64,000 nt of DNA from Microbulbifer salipaludis (GTDB lineage Bacteria > Pseudomonadota > Gammaproteobacteria > Pseudomonadales > Cellvibrionaceae), in NCBI RefSeq assembly GCF_017303155.1, contig NZ_JAEKJR010000002.1, forward strand, positions 1,612,001 to 1,676,000, written 5' to 3'. Positions 36,764-46,197 of this stretch are shown here, piece after piece (positions within the stretch are counted from its first letter, which is position 1; each line of letters starts with the position of its first letter). The notes beneath the pieces are model-generated. The model was not told where the DNA came from, did not search any database, and was given only the letters and a program-made list of their open reading frames with translations. The translations under genes were made by a program, and so were the position numbers.

Positions 36764-37696
36764 ATGAAAAAAACCGCGATTTCCCTGGCTATGGCTGCAG
36801 CACTTCCGACCTTCGCCCAAGCCGAAGTCTTCGATTATTACGGCAAGGCCAATGTGTCTTTCCAGTCCGAAGACGAGGGTAACGGCACCGTTACTGACGT
36901 ATCCAGCAACGCATCCCGCCTGGGTGTGAAAGGTGAGCTGCCGCTGGAGAGCGGTATCAAAGGCATCTACAAAATGGAATACCAGGTCAACATGGACGGC
37001 GAAGGCGACACCTTCAGCCAGCGTAACATTTACGCCGGTCTGGAAGGCGGCTTCGGCCAGATCATCGGCGGCAAGTTCGACTCCCCGCTGAAAGTTGCAC
37101 AGAAGAAAGTCGACCTGTTCAACGATCTGGAAGGCGATATCAAGAGCATGGTATCCAAGAGCGACAACCGTCCTTCCAATGCCATGCAGTACACCACCCC
37201 TTCGTTCGGTGGTTTCAAGATCGCCGCTGCCTACATCAGTAACAAAGAAGCCGAGCTGCTGGATGACGAAGGCAATGTAATCGATACCCGTGACAACGGT
37301 ACCTCCATCTCCTTCGCCTACGACAACAACGGCGTTTACCTGGCCTACGCCTACGACCAGGACGTTGAAGGTAACGACTGGAGTGTTAACCGCGTAGTTG
37401 CACAGTACAACTTCGGCAACCTGCAGGTTGGCGGTCTGTACGAAGAGCAGGAAAAAGCGGACAACAGCACACAAGACGGCTGGGTAACTTCCGTCGCCTA
37501 CAAAATCGACAGCTGGACCGCCAAGGCACAGTATGGCCAGTCCGACATCGTGAAAACCGATGGCGAAACCTTCAGCCTGGGCCTGGATTACAAACTGTCC
37601 AGCGCCACTAAGGTATTCGGTTTCTACACCGACGAAACCGCGGCTGACGATTACGAGCGCAGCTACTTCGGCGTAGGTACCGAGCTCAAGTTCTAA
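36764..37696 (+). CDS. Outer-membrane porin
   Basis: This 310-residue protein has signal peptide AISLAMAAALPTFAQA, then a typical gram-negative general porin barrel: FDYYGKANVSFQSED, ASRLGVKGELPLESGIKGIY, ERSYFGVGTELKF ending in the C-terminal phenylalanine needed for BAM assembly, and YAGLEGGFGQIIGGKFDSP. The start at 36764 is the only one that gives a signal peptide; the frame runs 89 codons further upstream. Its codons are smooth and highly expressed in character. A strong terminator follows. Confidence 0.94.
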   Translation: MKKTAISLAMAAALPTFAQAEVFDYYGKANVSFQSEDEGNGTVTDVSSNASRLGVKGELPLESGIKGIYKMEYQVNMDGEGDTFSQRNIYAGLEGGFGQIIGGKFDSPLKVAQKKVDLFNDLEGDIKSMVSKSDNRPSNAMQYTTPSFGGFKIAAAYISNKEAELLDDEGNVIDTRDNGTSISFAYDNNGVYLAYAYDQDVEGNDWSVNRVVAQYNFGNLQVGGLYEEQEKADNSTQDGWVTSVAYKIDSWTAKAQYGQSDIVKTDGETFSLGLDYKLSSATKVFGFYTDETAADDYERSYFGVGTELKF

Positions 37697-37722
37697 TTCA
37701 GGCTTGACGCAGCCAACCCGCG

Positions 37723-37752
37723 AAAAGGGCGCACCGTTCGGTGCGCCCTTTT
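37723..37752. terminator. Rho-independent terminator after porin
   Basis: AAAAGGGCGCACC-GTTC-GGTGCGCCCTTTT: a 9-bp GC-rich stem plus flanking A/T runs and a tetraloop, 26 bp after the stop. Confidence 0.92.
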
Positions 37753-37885
37753 CTGTTTTCGGATGCCGATCTTCCAACGAAGAATCTTTCCCCCGTGTGA
37801 CTGCGTGTAATCGAAGCAGTGCCGCGTTGCCCGTTTAGCTGTGATAGCATCGGGGCGTTTTCACAGCACATGGAGTCACCCAATA

Positions 37886-40822
37886 ATGGATCGAACAAAA
37901 TTCGCCCTCATTTTCGCCGCCGCACTACTGGTCGCTTGCGGCAAGGACGCGGGTACCACCCAGTCCTCTGCGGAAACGTCCGCATCGGCCACCGCCGAGA
38001 CACTTCCCGCAGGTATCACCCTGGTTGAAACCTTCGACGGCGAAGGTGCCGAGATCGCCATTCCCTACAGCAAGTACAAGCTGGCCAACGGCCTCACCGT
38101 CGTTCTTCACGAAGACAAATCCGACCCGCTGGTACATGTGGATGTCACCTACCACGTGGGTTCCAACCGTGAAGATCCCGGCCGCTCCGGCTTTGCCCAC
38201 TTCTTCGAACACATGATGTTCCAGGGATCGGTGAATGTGGCCGACGAAGAACACTTCCGTATTATTCAGGAAGCCGGCGGCACTCTGAACGGCACCACCA
38301 ATACCGACCGCACCAACTACTACGAAACCGTGCCCGCCAACCAGCTCGAAACCGTGCTGTGGCTCGAGGCCGACCGCATGGGTGTTTTCCTGGATGCGGT
38401 GACGGAAGAGAAATTCGAAGTACAGCGGGAAACCGTAAAGAATGAACGCGGCCAGCGCGTGGACAACCGCCCCTACGGGCGCGCCCTTGAAACCATGTAC
38501 GCAGCCACCTACCCCGATGGACACCCCTACTCCTGGCCGGTCATTGGCTGGATGGAAGATCTCAACCGCGCAGACCTCAACGACCTGAAGCGGTTCTTCC
38601 TGCGCTGGTACGGCCCCAACAATGCGGTGCTGACCATCGGCGGTGACGTCGACAAGGCGAAAACCCTGGAATGGGTGGCCAAGTATTTCGGTCCAATCCC
38701 CGCAGGCCCCGAGGTGGAAAACCTGCCCAAGCAACCGGCCACGCTGGATAAAGACCGCTATGTCACCCTGGAAGACAACATTCACCTGCCCGCACTGGCG
38801 ATGATGATTCCGACGGTGTATCGCAACCACGCGGATGAACCCGCACTGGATGCCGCCGCCGAAATTCTCGGCCAGGGCCAGGACTCCATGCTGTACCAGC
38901 GACTGGTGCAGACCGGCCGCGCTGTCCAGGCCTCTGTAAATCATTCCTGTAAAGAACTCGCCTGCGAAATGTGGTTCATCGTCATCCAGAACCCGGCCTC
39001 CGGCGAAAGTCTGGCGGAGATGGAACAGGCCGTGCGCGATACGCTGGTGGAATTCGCCGAGCGTGGCGTGAAGGAAGATGACCTGTTGAAATTCAAGGCG
39101 GGCTACGAATCCAACCGCGTATTTGGCCTGCAGTCTGTTGCCGGCAAGGTATCCACCCTGGCGGCCTTCGAAACCTTCACTGGCAGCCCCAAAGGTATCG
39201 ACGATGAGATCAATGCGTATCTGGCGGTAGAGACGGACGATGTGACCCGCGTATTTGACCAGTACATCGCAGCCAAACCTGCCGTATTGCTGAGCATTGT
39301 TCCCAACGGCAAACCCGAACTCGCTGCCGCGGAACATAACTATGAATGGAAACGCACCATTCCGGAAAGCTATGGCGATGACGACGAAGCACTGGCCCTG
39401 CGCCCGGTAAAAGACAGCTTTGACCGCTCTGTTCAGCCTACCCCCGGCGTCAACCCACAGGTAGAGCTGCCCAAGATTGCCGACGGCAAGCTGAAAAACG
39501 GCGTGCGAATGCTGGCAGTACAAAACGATGAGACACCGACCGTCACCGTGCAGGCGGTATTCGGTGTGGGCCAACGGGATGAGCCCCAAGGCAAAGCCGG
39601 CCTGACCTCACTGATGACTTCTCTCATGACAGAAGCCACCACCGAGCGCAGCGCCGCGGAATTCGCCGAGGAGTTGAAGCGACTGGGTGCGTCCATCAGT
39701 GTCAGCGCCGGTGATTACGACACCACCGTGACCCTCAGCGTGCTGGCCAAGCACCTGGACAAAGCGGTACCGCTGATGATGGAGCGCATCCTCAAGCCCG
39801 CGTTTACCGAGGAAGATTTCGCCCGCATCAAGCAGCAGACCATTGAAGGCCTGCAGCAGGCACGCAAGACTCCGCAAGGTCTGGCAACCCGCGCCGTAGG
39901 CGCAGTGATGCGCGGCCCCGAGCACCCGCTCAGCTTCCCCGCCGGCGGCCTGCCAGGCACTGTTGCCAGCATCACCCTGGACGACGTCAAGGCCCACTAC
40001 AAAGCGCACTTCCCCGCACACTTTGGTGGCGTAACGGTCAGCACCAGCCTGCCCCATGAAGCCATTGTGAAGTCGCTGGACGGTCTGGCGCAGCTCAAGG
40101 TATCTGAACCAGTACGCCCGGCTATTGCGATGGAAACGCCGGAAATCAAAGGCCGCACTGTGTACCTGGTCAACAAGGATGGCGCCGCCCAATCCAGCGT
40201 CCGCGTTGCCCAGCACGGCCTGCCCTACGATGCGCTGGGTGATTACTACCTGGCCTATCTCGGCAATTTCCCCCTGGGTGGCAACTTCAACAGCCGCATC
40301 AACCTGAACCTGCGTGAAGACAAGGGCTACACCTACGGCGCACGTACCTACTTGCTGGGTGAACCCCAGGAAGGCATGTACATGTTCAGTTCCGAGGTGA
40401 AGAAGGAAGCCACCGCAGACGCGTTGAACGAAGTGCTCACCGAACTGGAAACCTTCGACCGCGAAGGCATGACGGAAACCGAGTTCAACTATCTGCGCTC
40501 GGCGATCGGCCAGCAGGAAGCGCGTAGCTATGAGACACCCAGCGCCAAGCTGGGCCTGCTCAACCGCATCCTGCGCTACGATCTGCCGCTGGATTATCGC
40601 AGCCAGCAAAATGCGATTTTGCAGGAAACCGACCGCAACAAACTCAACAAGGTTATTACCGAACTGCTGACGCCGAAGGACATGTCCATCGTCGTGGTCG
40701 GTGATGCCGCGAATATCCGTGAAAGCGTCGAGGCGCTGGGTATGCCGATTGTTGAGCTGGACGAAGACGGTTACGTCATCGAAGACAAGGAGCCGGCGCA
40801 ACCGGAGGCAGCGAGCCTGTAA
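37886..40822 (+). CDS. M16 family zinc peptidase, lipoprotein
   Basis: This 978-residue protein has lipobox LLVAC after a short signal. It carries two M16 halves. The N-terminal half holds the inverted zinc motif HFFEHMMF with the downstream glutamate region ERGQRVDNRPYG, and the C-terminal half (from about 545) is the inactive M16_C type (GKAGLTSLMTSLMTEAT, REDKGYTYGARTYLL). Members are periplasmic, pitrilysin/PqqL-like oligopeptidases. The start at 37886 gives the signal; the frame begins 15 codons earlier. It is a single-gene unit with its own terminator. Confidence 0.93.
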   Translation: MDRTKFALIFAAALLVACGKDAGTTQSSAETSASATAETLPAGITLVETFDGEGAEIAIPYSKYKLANGLTVVLHEDKSDPLVHVDVTYHVGSNREDPGRSGFAHFFEHMMFQGSVNVADEEHFRIIQEAGGTLNGTTNTDRTNYYETVPANQLETVLWLEADRMGVFLDAVTEEKFEVQRETVKNERGQRVDNRPYGRALETMYAATYPDGHPYSWPVIGWMEDLNRADLNDLKRFFLRWYGPNNAVLTIGGDVDKAKTLEWVAKYFGPIPAGPEVENLPKQPATLDKDRYVTLEDNIHLPALAMMIPTVYRNHADEPALDAAAEILGQGQDSMLYQRLVQTGRAVQASVNHSCKELACEMWFIVIQNPASGESLAEMEQAVRDTLVEFAERGVKEDDLLKFKAGYESNRVFGLQSVAGKVSTLAAFETFTGSPKGIDDEINAYLAVETDDVTRVFDQYIAAKPAVLLSIVPNGKPELAAAEHNYEWKRTIPESYGDDDEALALRPVKDSFDRSVQPTPGVNPQVELPKIADGKLKNGVRMLAVQNDETPTVTVQAVFGVGQRDEPQGKAGLTSLMTSLMTEATTERSAAEFAEELKRLGASISVSAGDYDTTVTLSVLAKHLDKAVPLMMERILKPAFTEEDFARIKQQTIEGLQQARKTPQGLATRAVGAVMRGPEHPLSFPAGGLPGTVASITLDDVKAHYKAHFPAHFGGVTVSTSLPHEAIVKSLDGLAQLKVSEPVRPAIAMETPEIKGRTVYLVNKDGAAQSSVRVAQHGLPYDALGDYYLAYLGNFPLGGNFNSRINLNLREDKGYTYGARTYLLGEPQEGMYMFSSEVKKEATADALNEVLTELETFDREGMTETEFNYLRSAIGQQEARSYETPSAKLGLLNRILRYDLPLDYRSQQNAILQETDRNKLNKVITELLTPKDMSIVVVGDAANIRESVEALGMPIVELDEDGYVIEDKEPAQPEAASL

Positions 40823-40840
40823 ACGGGCTTGGTCCCAAAC

Positions 40841-40868
40841 AAAAAAAGCGGCCTCGGCCGCTTTTTTT
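40841..40868. terminator. Rho-independent terminator after M16 peptidase
   Basis: AAAAAAAGCGGCC-TC-GGCCGCTTTTTTT, nearly a perfect palindrome, 19 bp past the stop. It works in both directions and also faces the convergent ycaO-type gene. Confidence 0.92.
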
Positions 40869-40906
40869 GTGTCTGTCCGCGCAGCATAGCGCGCGCCTGA
40901 TCAGTG

Positions 40907-43141
40907 TCAGCCGGCGTGGGCGCGCGCCGCTCGGGCGGCGTGCAGCTTCTTGTAGCTGTCGATCAGGCGCAGGTGCTTGTCCAGACCTTCCAGTTGCATG
41001 TTGGTGGGTGTGAGGCCGTGGAAGCGCACGGTTCCGTCCACCGACCCAATGACGGCCTGCAAGACATCCTCGCCGTACATACGGCCGAGGTTGAACGTGA
41101 AGTCTTCCAGCTCGAGTTCATCATCCAGGGTTATTTCCAGCACCGCCTGCACCGCGCGGTAGAACAGCCCCCGCTCCACGGTGTTGTCGTTGTACTGCAG
41201 GAAGGCTTCCACCAGTTCCAGCGCTTCTTCGTGGCGTTGCAGCACGAGATAAACCAGTATTTTCAGTTCGAGTACGGTTAGCTGACCCCAAACAGTGTTC
41301 TCATCGAACTCCACGCCGATCAATGTGATGATGGTTTCGTAGTTGTCGATCTGGCTCTCTTCCAGACGCTCAACCAGGTCTTCCAGCTGCGCGTCGTCCA
41401 GGCGATGCAGGTTCAGAATATCCTCGCGGTAATCCAGTGCCTTGTTGGTGTTGTCCCAGATCAGGTCTTCTACCGGGTACACCTCGGAATAGCCCGGCAC
41501 CAGAATCCGGCAGGCTGGTGCGCCCAGTTCGTCATAGGTCGCTATATAAACCTCTTTACCCATCTCCTCGAGAATCCGGAATAGACGGTCGGCCTCGCTC
41601 TTATTGATATGAGTATTGGTATTGATATCGACAGGGTTCCCGGACGTCGTTTCCGGGGTAAAGTCCCATTCGACGAATTCGAAATCCGCGCTGGCACTGA
41701 AGAAACGCCAGGAAACCACACCAGTCGAGTCGATAAAGTGTTCGACAAAATTCTGCGGCTCTGTGACTTCAAGACTGTTAAACGTGGGCGGCGGTACATC
41801 GTTGAGGCCTTCAAAACTGCGCCCCTGCATCAGTTCGGTCAGGCTGCGCTCCAGCGCCACGTGCAGGCTCGGGTGCGCACCGAAGGATGCAAACACACCG
41901 CCGGTGCGCGGGTTCATCAGGGTCACGCACATCACCGGGAACTGGCCACCGAGCGACGCGTCCTTCACCAGAATCGGAAAGCCCTGCTTTTCCAGCTCGT
42001 CGATGCCCTCGACAATATCCGGGTATTTTGCAAGCACCTCGGCCGGCACGTCGGGCAGTGCCAGCTCCTGCTCCAGAATCTGTTTTTTAACCGCCCGCTC
42101 GAAGATTTCTGAAAGACACTGTACCTCCGCTTCCGGCAAGGTATTACCCGCGCTCATGCCGTTGCTGAGAAAAAGGTTTTCAATCAGGTTGGAGGGGAAA
42201 TACACCACCTCGCCGTCGGATTTGCGCACGAATGGCAGAGAGCAGATACCGCGGTCCGCGCGGCCGGAATTGGTGTCAATCAGGTTGGAACCGGCCAACT
42301 CCCCTTCGGGATTGTAAATCGCCCGCGTGTAGTCATCGAGAATGCCTTCGGGCAGCGCATCGTCCTCCGGCACCGCAAACCATCGCTCGTTCGGGTAATG
42401 CACGAATGCCGCATTCGCAATTTCTTCACCAAAAAACTGATCGTTGTAGAAGAAGTTGCAGTTCAGGCGCTCGATAAACTCTCCCAGTGCCGAGCACAGC
42501 GCACTTTCCTTGGTGGCGCCCTTGCCGTTGGTAAAGCACATGGGCGAAGCCGCATCGCGAATATGCAACGACCACACATGCGGCACGATATTGCGCCAGG
42601 AGGCAATCTCGATCTTCATCCCCAGATCCGCAAGGATCCTGGTCATATTGGCAATGGTCTGTTCGAGCGGCAGGTCCTTGCCCTCGATAAATGTCTGCTG
42701 CCCGGCTTCCGGTGTCGCCATCAGCAGTGCCTGGGCATCCTCCGCCAGGTTTTCCACGGTCTCGATCTGGAAGTCCGGCCCGGTCTGGATCACTTTTTTC
42801 ACAGTACAGCGGTCGATGGCGCGCAGAATCCCCTGGCGATCCTTCTCGGAAATATCCTCCGGCAGCTCTACCTGAATCTTGAAGATCTGGTTGTAACGGT
42901 TTTCCGGATCCACGATGTTGTTCTGCGACAGGCGGATATTGTGGGTAGGGATATCCCGCGCCAGGCAATAGACCCGCACAAAATACGCCGCACACAAGGC
43001 CGAAGATGCCAGGAAGTAGTCAAACGGGCTCGGCGCCGAACCGTCGCCCTTATAGCGGATCGGCTGGTCAGTAATGACCGTGAAGTCGTCAAACTTGGCT
43101 TCAAGGCGCAGGTTTTCAAGGAAGTTGACGTTAATTTCCAT
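40907..43141 (-). CDS. OsmC-YcaO fusion protein
   Basis: This 744-residue protein has an N-terminal OsmC-like domain (about 1-140) with redox cysteine C49 in SSALCAAYFVRVYCLARD and C112 in AIDRCTVKKV. A YcaO domain follows (about 180-570) with the ATP-binding stretches TNGKGATKESALCSALGEFI and LSEIFERAVKK, plus SLGGQFPVMCVTLMNPRTGG. The helical C-terminal part (600-735) is TPR-like. E. coli YcaO acts with RimO in beta-methylthiolation of ribosomal protein S12; azoline-forming YcaO relatives need a cyclisation partner, and none is here. The OsmC fusion is a known architecture of the housekeeping branch. Confidence 0.92.
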   Translation of the reverse strand: MEINVNFLENLRLEAKFDDFTVITDQPIRYKGDGSAPSPFDYFLASSALCAAYFVRVYCLARDIPTHNIRLSQNNIVDPENRYNQIFKIQVELPEDISEKDRQGILRAIDRCTVKKVIQTGPDFQIETVENLAEDAQALLMATPEAGQQTFIEGKDLPLEQTIANMTRILADLGMKIEIASWRNIVPHVWSLHIRDAASPMCFTNGKGATKESALCSALGEFIERLNCNFFYNDQFFGEEIANAAFVHYPNERWFAVPEDDALPEGILDDYTRAIYNPEGELAGSNLIDTNSGRADRGICSLPFVRKSDGEVVYFPSNLIENLFLSNGMSAGNTLPEAEVQCLSEIFERAVKKQILEQELALPDVPAEVLAKYPDIVEGIDELEKQGFPILVKDASLGGQFPVMCVTLMNPRTGGVFASFGAHPSLHVALERSLTELMQGRSFEGLNDVPPPTFNSLEVTEPQNFVEHFIDSTGVVSWRFFSASADFEFVEWDFTPETTSGNPVDINTNTHINKSEADRLFRILEEMGKEVYIATYDELGAPACRILVPGYSEVYPVEDLIWDNTNKALDYREDILNLHRLDDAQLEDLVERLEESQIDNYETIITLIGVEFDENTVWGQLTVLELKILVYLVLQRHEEALELVEAFLQYNDNTVERGLFYRAVQAVLEITLDDELELEDFTFNLGRMYGEDVLQAVIGSVDGTVRFHGLTPTNMQLEGLDKHLRLIDSYKKLHAARAARAHAG

Positions 43142-43370
43142 GGGAACTACCGGATTTGGAGAATGTGTGGTGGCCGGCCGTCTCGGTCAGGCGACGGCGC
43201 GGCATTATGCAGAATTTAGGGTAGCTCGTCTGCCGCAAACTCGATCATCAGTACTCACAGGCGCGTTTTCACGAGGATCGCGGCTCGTCGCACTGAATAT
43301 CCTTGGGATGAAGATCTGGTATAGGATATCGCCAGTCACGGAATAACGATAAACATCACCCGGAGCTGCC

Positions 43371-45554
43371 ATGAAGCCTCATATTGCCTTCCTCGCATTC
43401 ACCATCTTCGCCACCGGCTGCGGCAAGCCTGCCGACGAGAGTAAACCCACCTCCCCGGATAGCAGCGCACTTGCGCCCGAAGTCGCCCCTCCAGTGGCCA
43501 AGAAAGTCCCATACAAGATGGTAATGCACGGCCACGAGCGCATCGACCCCTACTACTGGATGCGTGATGATTCTCGTAGCGACCCTGAAATACTGGGGCA
43601 CCTGGAGGCGGAGAACCACTATGTCGACCAGGTAATGGCCCACACAGAGTCGCTACAAGACGGCCTGTACCAGGAAATGGTCGGACGACTGGAGAAAGAC
43701 AAATCTTCCGTCCCGGTCAAGGTACGTGGCTACTGGTACTACACCCGCTATGAATCCGATGGTGAATACCCGATACATGCACGCAAGAAACGCAGCCTGG
43801 AAGCAGCAGAAGAAATTTTGCTGGACGTCAATGCACTCGCAGAAGGCCACGCCTATTACAATGTGGCACGCACTGCGGTCTCCCCAGACAACACCCTCCT
43901 CGCTTATCCCGAGGACAGGGTGGGCCGGAGAATTTACAGTATTCGCTTCAAGGATCTAAGCACCGGCAAGCTACTGCAGGACAAACTGGAGAACGCCGAG
44001 GGCACAGTGGTCTGGGCAAATGATAACCAGACGGTGTTCTACATCAACAAAGACCCGCAAACCCTGCTCGGCTATCAGGTCATGCGACACAAACTGGGTA
44101 CGCCGCAAAGCGAAGACCAGGTTGTGTACGAAGAAAAAGACAGTAGCTTTTACACCTCTATCTCCAAGTCACGTGATGATTCGATGATTTACATCCATCA
44201 CTACTCGACCTTGGTAAAAGGGGTTTCCGCACTGGATGCCGACACACCGAATGGTGAATTTCTGCCACTCCATCCACTCGAGCCCAAGCATGAGTATTTT
44301 GTGCAAAAACTCGATGACGAATATTTCATCCAGACCAACTGGCAGGCCGAGAACTTCCGCCTGATGAAGGCCACCGCTGAGGCGGTCAACGATAAATCCC
44401 AGTGGCAGGAAGTCATCCCGCACCGGGAAGATGTATTGCTGGAGGAGTTCGTGACATTTGATGGCCGGCTGGCGGTTGTCGAGCGAGCCAACGGCCAGTC
44501 CGCTCTGCGGATTATCGGGTTGGAAAACGAAGATGATTTCGAGATTGGGTTCAACGATCCGGTGTACCAGCTCTCCCTGAGCAACAATCCAGAGGTATCG
44601 TCCGGCACCGTCCGAATCTCCTACTCGAGCCTGACCACACCGAACACCATTTATGATGCGGACCTGCGCTCTGGCGATCTTAAATTGATGAAGCAGGACA
44701 AGGTCCTGGGGGACTTCGACCGCACCCGCTACAAGGCTGAGGGCATTCGCATTACTGCTCGAGATGGCAAGCAGATCCCCGTGTCACTGGTTTACCGCAA
44801 GGATCTGTTCAAGAAAGACGGTTCCCATCCCCTATTGCAATACGGCTATGGCTCGTATGGCAACACCATCGACCCGGTGTTTATCCCCAGTGTCTTTTCA
44901 CTTCTGGACCGGGGCTTTGTGTTCGCCATTGCGCATATCCGCGGTGGTCAGAAACTGGGGCGGGCCTGGTATGAAGACGGAAAGATGTTCAACAAAAAGA
45001 ACACCTTTACGGACTTTATCGACGTCACCAAAGGGTTGGTTCAGCAGAAATACGCCGCTCCTGACAAGGTTTTCGCTTCCGGAGGCAGCGCGGGAGGCCT
45101 GCTGATGGGCGCGGTAATCAATATGGAACCGGATCTGTATCGCGGAATTACGGCGAAAGTACCTTTCGTGGATGTGGTGACCACCATGCTGGATGAGTCC
45201 ATTCCGCTGACCGTGAACGAGTACGACGAGTGGGGCAACCCCAACAACCAGGATAGCTACGAGTATATGCTGTCCTATTCTCCCTACGATCAGGTCACAG
45301 CACAGGACTACCCGAACATTCTGGTGACGACCGGGCTTCACGATTCGCAGGTACAGTACTTCGAACCTATGAAGTGGGTGGCAAAACTGCGCGAACTTAA
45401 AACCGATCAGAACCAGCTGCTGTTCTACACCAATATAGAAGCGGGTCATGGTGGCGCCTCGGGCCGCTTCCGTCGGAACAAGGAGCGGGCGCTGGAGTAC
45501 GCCTTCTACCTGGACCTCCTCGGCAAAGGGCACCTGGAAGATACCAATCAGTGA
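43371..45554 (+). CDS. S9A oligopeptidase B-type serine peptidase, lipoprotein
   Basis: This 727-residue protein has a lipobox (IFATGC), so unlike E. coli PtrB it is exported. A seven-blade beta-propeller (about 100-420) is followed by an alpha/beta-hydrolase domain. The catalytic triad is S573 (SGGSAGGLLMG), D658 (GLHDSQVQY) and H693 (EAGHGGASGR). IRGGQKLGRAWYEDGK is typical of the family. Cleavage after basic residues is the usual activity. It is transcribed alone; a weak hairpin follows. Confidence 0.93.
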   Translation: MKPHIAFLAFTIFATGCGKPADESKPTSPDSSALAPEVAPPVAKKVPYKMVMHGHERIDPYYWMRDDSRSDPEILGHLEAENHYVDQVMAHTESLQDGLYQEMVGRLEKDKSSVPVKVRGYWYYTRYESDGEYPIHARKKRSLEAAEEILLDVNALAEGHAYYNVARTAVSPDNTLLAYPEDRVGRRIYSIRFKDLSTGKLLQDKLENAEGTVVWANDNQTVFYINKDPQTLLGYQVMRHKLGTPQSEDQVVYEEKDSSFYTSISKSRDDSMIYIHHYSTLVKGVSALDADTPNGEFLPLHPLEPKHEYFVQKLDDEYFIQTNWQAENFRLMKATAEAVNDKSQWQEVIPHREDVLLEEFVTFDGRLAVVERANGQSALRIIGLENEDDFEIGFNDPVYQLSLSNNPEVSSGTVRISYSSLTTPNTIYDADLRSGDLKLMKQDKVLGDFDRTRYKAEGIRITARDGKQIPVSLVYRKDLFKKDGSHPLLQYGYGSYGNTIDPVFIPSVFSLLDRGFVFAIAHIRGGQKLGRAWYEDGKMFNKKNTFTDFIDVTKGLVQQKYAAPDKVFASGGSAGGLLMGAVINMEPDLYRGITAKVPFVDVVTTMLDESIPLTVNEYDEWGNPNNQDSYEYMLSYSPYDQVTAQDYPNILVTTGLHDSQVQYFEPMKWVAKLRELKTDQNQLLFYTNIEAGHGGASGRFRRNKERALEYAFYLDLLGKGHLEDTNQ

Positions 45555-45576
45555 GCGCACTGATTGAACTGGCAAC

Positions 45577-45600
45577 AAGGGCGCGAAACCTGCGCCCTTT
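45577..45600 (+). terminator. Weak terminator after oligopeptidase gene
   Basis: AAGGGCGC and GCGCCCTT form an 8-bp stem with a 7-nt loop (GAAACCT), followed by TTGACACTTTT. The T-run is broken, so strength is uncertain. Confidence 0.5.
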
Positions 45601-45689
45601 GACACTTTTCCCAATTGTGACCTACCGCAAAGCACAGTAGACAAGCCTATCTATACTCGCGCCCCGTCCTGATTTACTGAGATGTACCC

Positions 45690-46130
45690 ATGAAACTGTC
45701 TACAAAACTGAACAAGTATGCCCTGGCCCTGCTGGTCGCGGCATGCAGCACGCCGGCCCTCGCTAAAACCAACAACGGTGTGGGCCTGGGCGTGGCCTAC
45801 GATCTGGGCCTGGGTGTGACTGCGCAATTCCGCGGTACGTCCGTATTCGTCAACAGTGATTCGCTGGCAGTCGATATGCGCATCGAGAACTTCAGCAATG
45901 ACCTGCGCACCGTACACGCCTATATCGATGCCGGTGGTTTTTATGAAGACGGCGGCAATATTGCCGACAACGACCGGGCCGGTGTTCGCCTGCCTTTGGG
46001 ACTGACCTTTGGCATCGCCCCCAGCCTGCAGGCCTATATCCAGGCCGTGCCCCATTTCGCATTCAGTGATAACGAGAGCAAAGAAGGCTTCGGCATCGAC
46101 GGTGCGCTCGGTGTTCGCCTGCGCTTCTGA
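45690..46130 (+). CDS. Small outer-membrane barrel protein, YfaZ-like
   Basis: This 146-residue protein has signal peptide ALLVAACSTPALA and an eight-strand-like barrel: GVGLGVAYDLGLGVTAQFRG, LRTVHAYIDAGGFY, RAGVRLPLGLTFGIAP and the closing strand GALGVRLRF with terminal Phe. YfaZ-family proteins are small outer-membrane barrels of unknown function. It stands alone between two unrelated genes. Confidence 0.75.
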   Translation: MKLSTKLNKYALALLVAACSTPALAKTNNGVGLGVAYDLGLGVTAQFRGTSVFVNSDSLAVDMRIENFSNDLRTVHAYIDAGGFYEDGGNIADNDRAGVRLPLGLTFGIAPSLQAYIQAVPHFAFSDNESKEGFGIDGALGVRLRF

Positions 46131-46155
46131 TGCGCGTCTGATACTTAAAAGGCCC

Positions 46156-46189
46156 GGGCGGCAGCAATACACACACACTGCTGCCGCCC
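46156..46189. terminator. Perfect 11-bp hairpin between convergent genes
   Basis: GGGCGGCAGCA and TGCTGCCGCCC pair perfectly around a CA-rich 12-nt loop. No T-run follows on the plus strand; the minus side has TTTT after 5 bases. It lies exactly between the barrel gene and the lipocalin-like gene. Confidence 0.55.
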
Positions 46190-46197
46190 CTGCCCGC

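Noticed and set aside
36641..37777. Long minus-strand frame opposite the porin gene
   Set aside because: It is a mirror of the porin coding sequence; the plus strand has signal peptide, barrel motifs and a terminator, while the minus frame has no family features.
37925..39589. Very long minus-strand frame opposite the M16 peptidase
   Set aside because: It is a shadow of high-GC codon bias; the plus-strand protein has the zinc motif and lipobox.
40907..43141. YcaO gene as part of an azole-peptide natural product locus
   Set aside because: No short precursor gene, E1-like partner, dehydrogenase or export gene lies next to it; the OsmC fusion marks the housekeeping branch.
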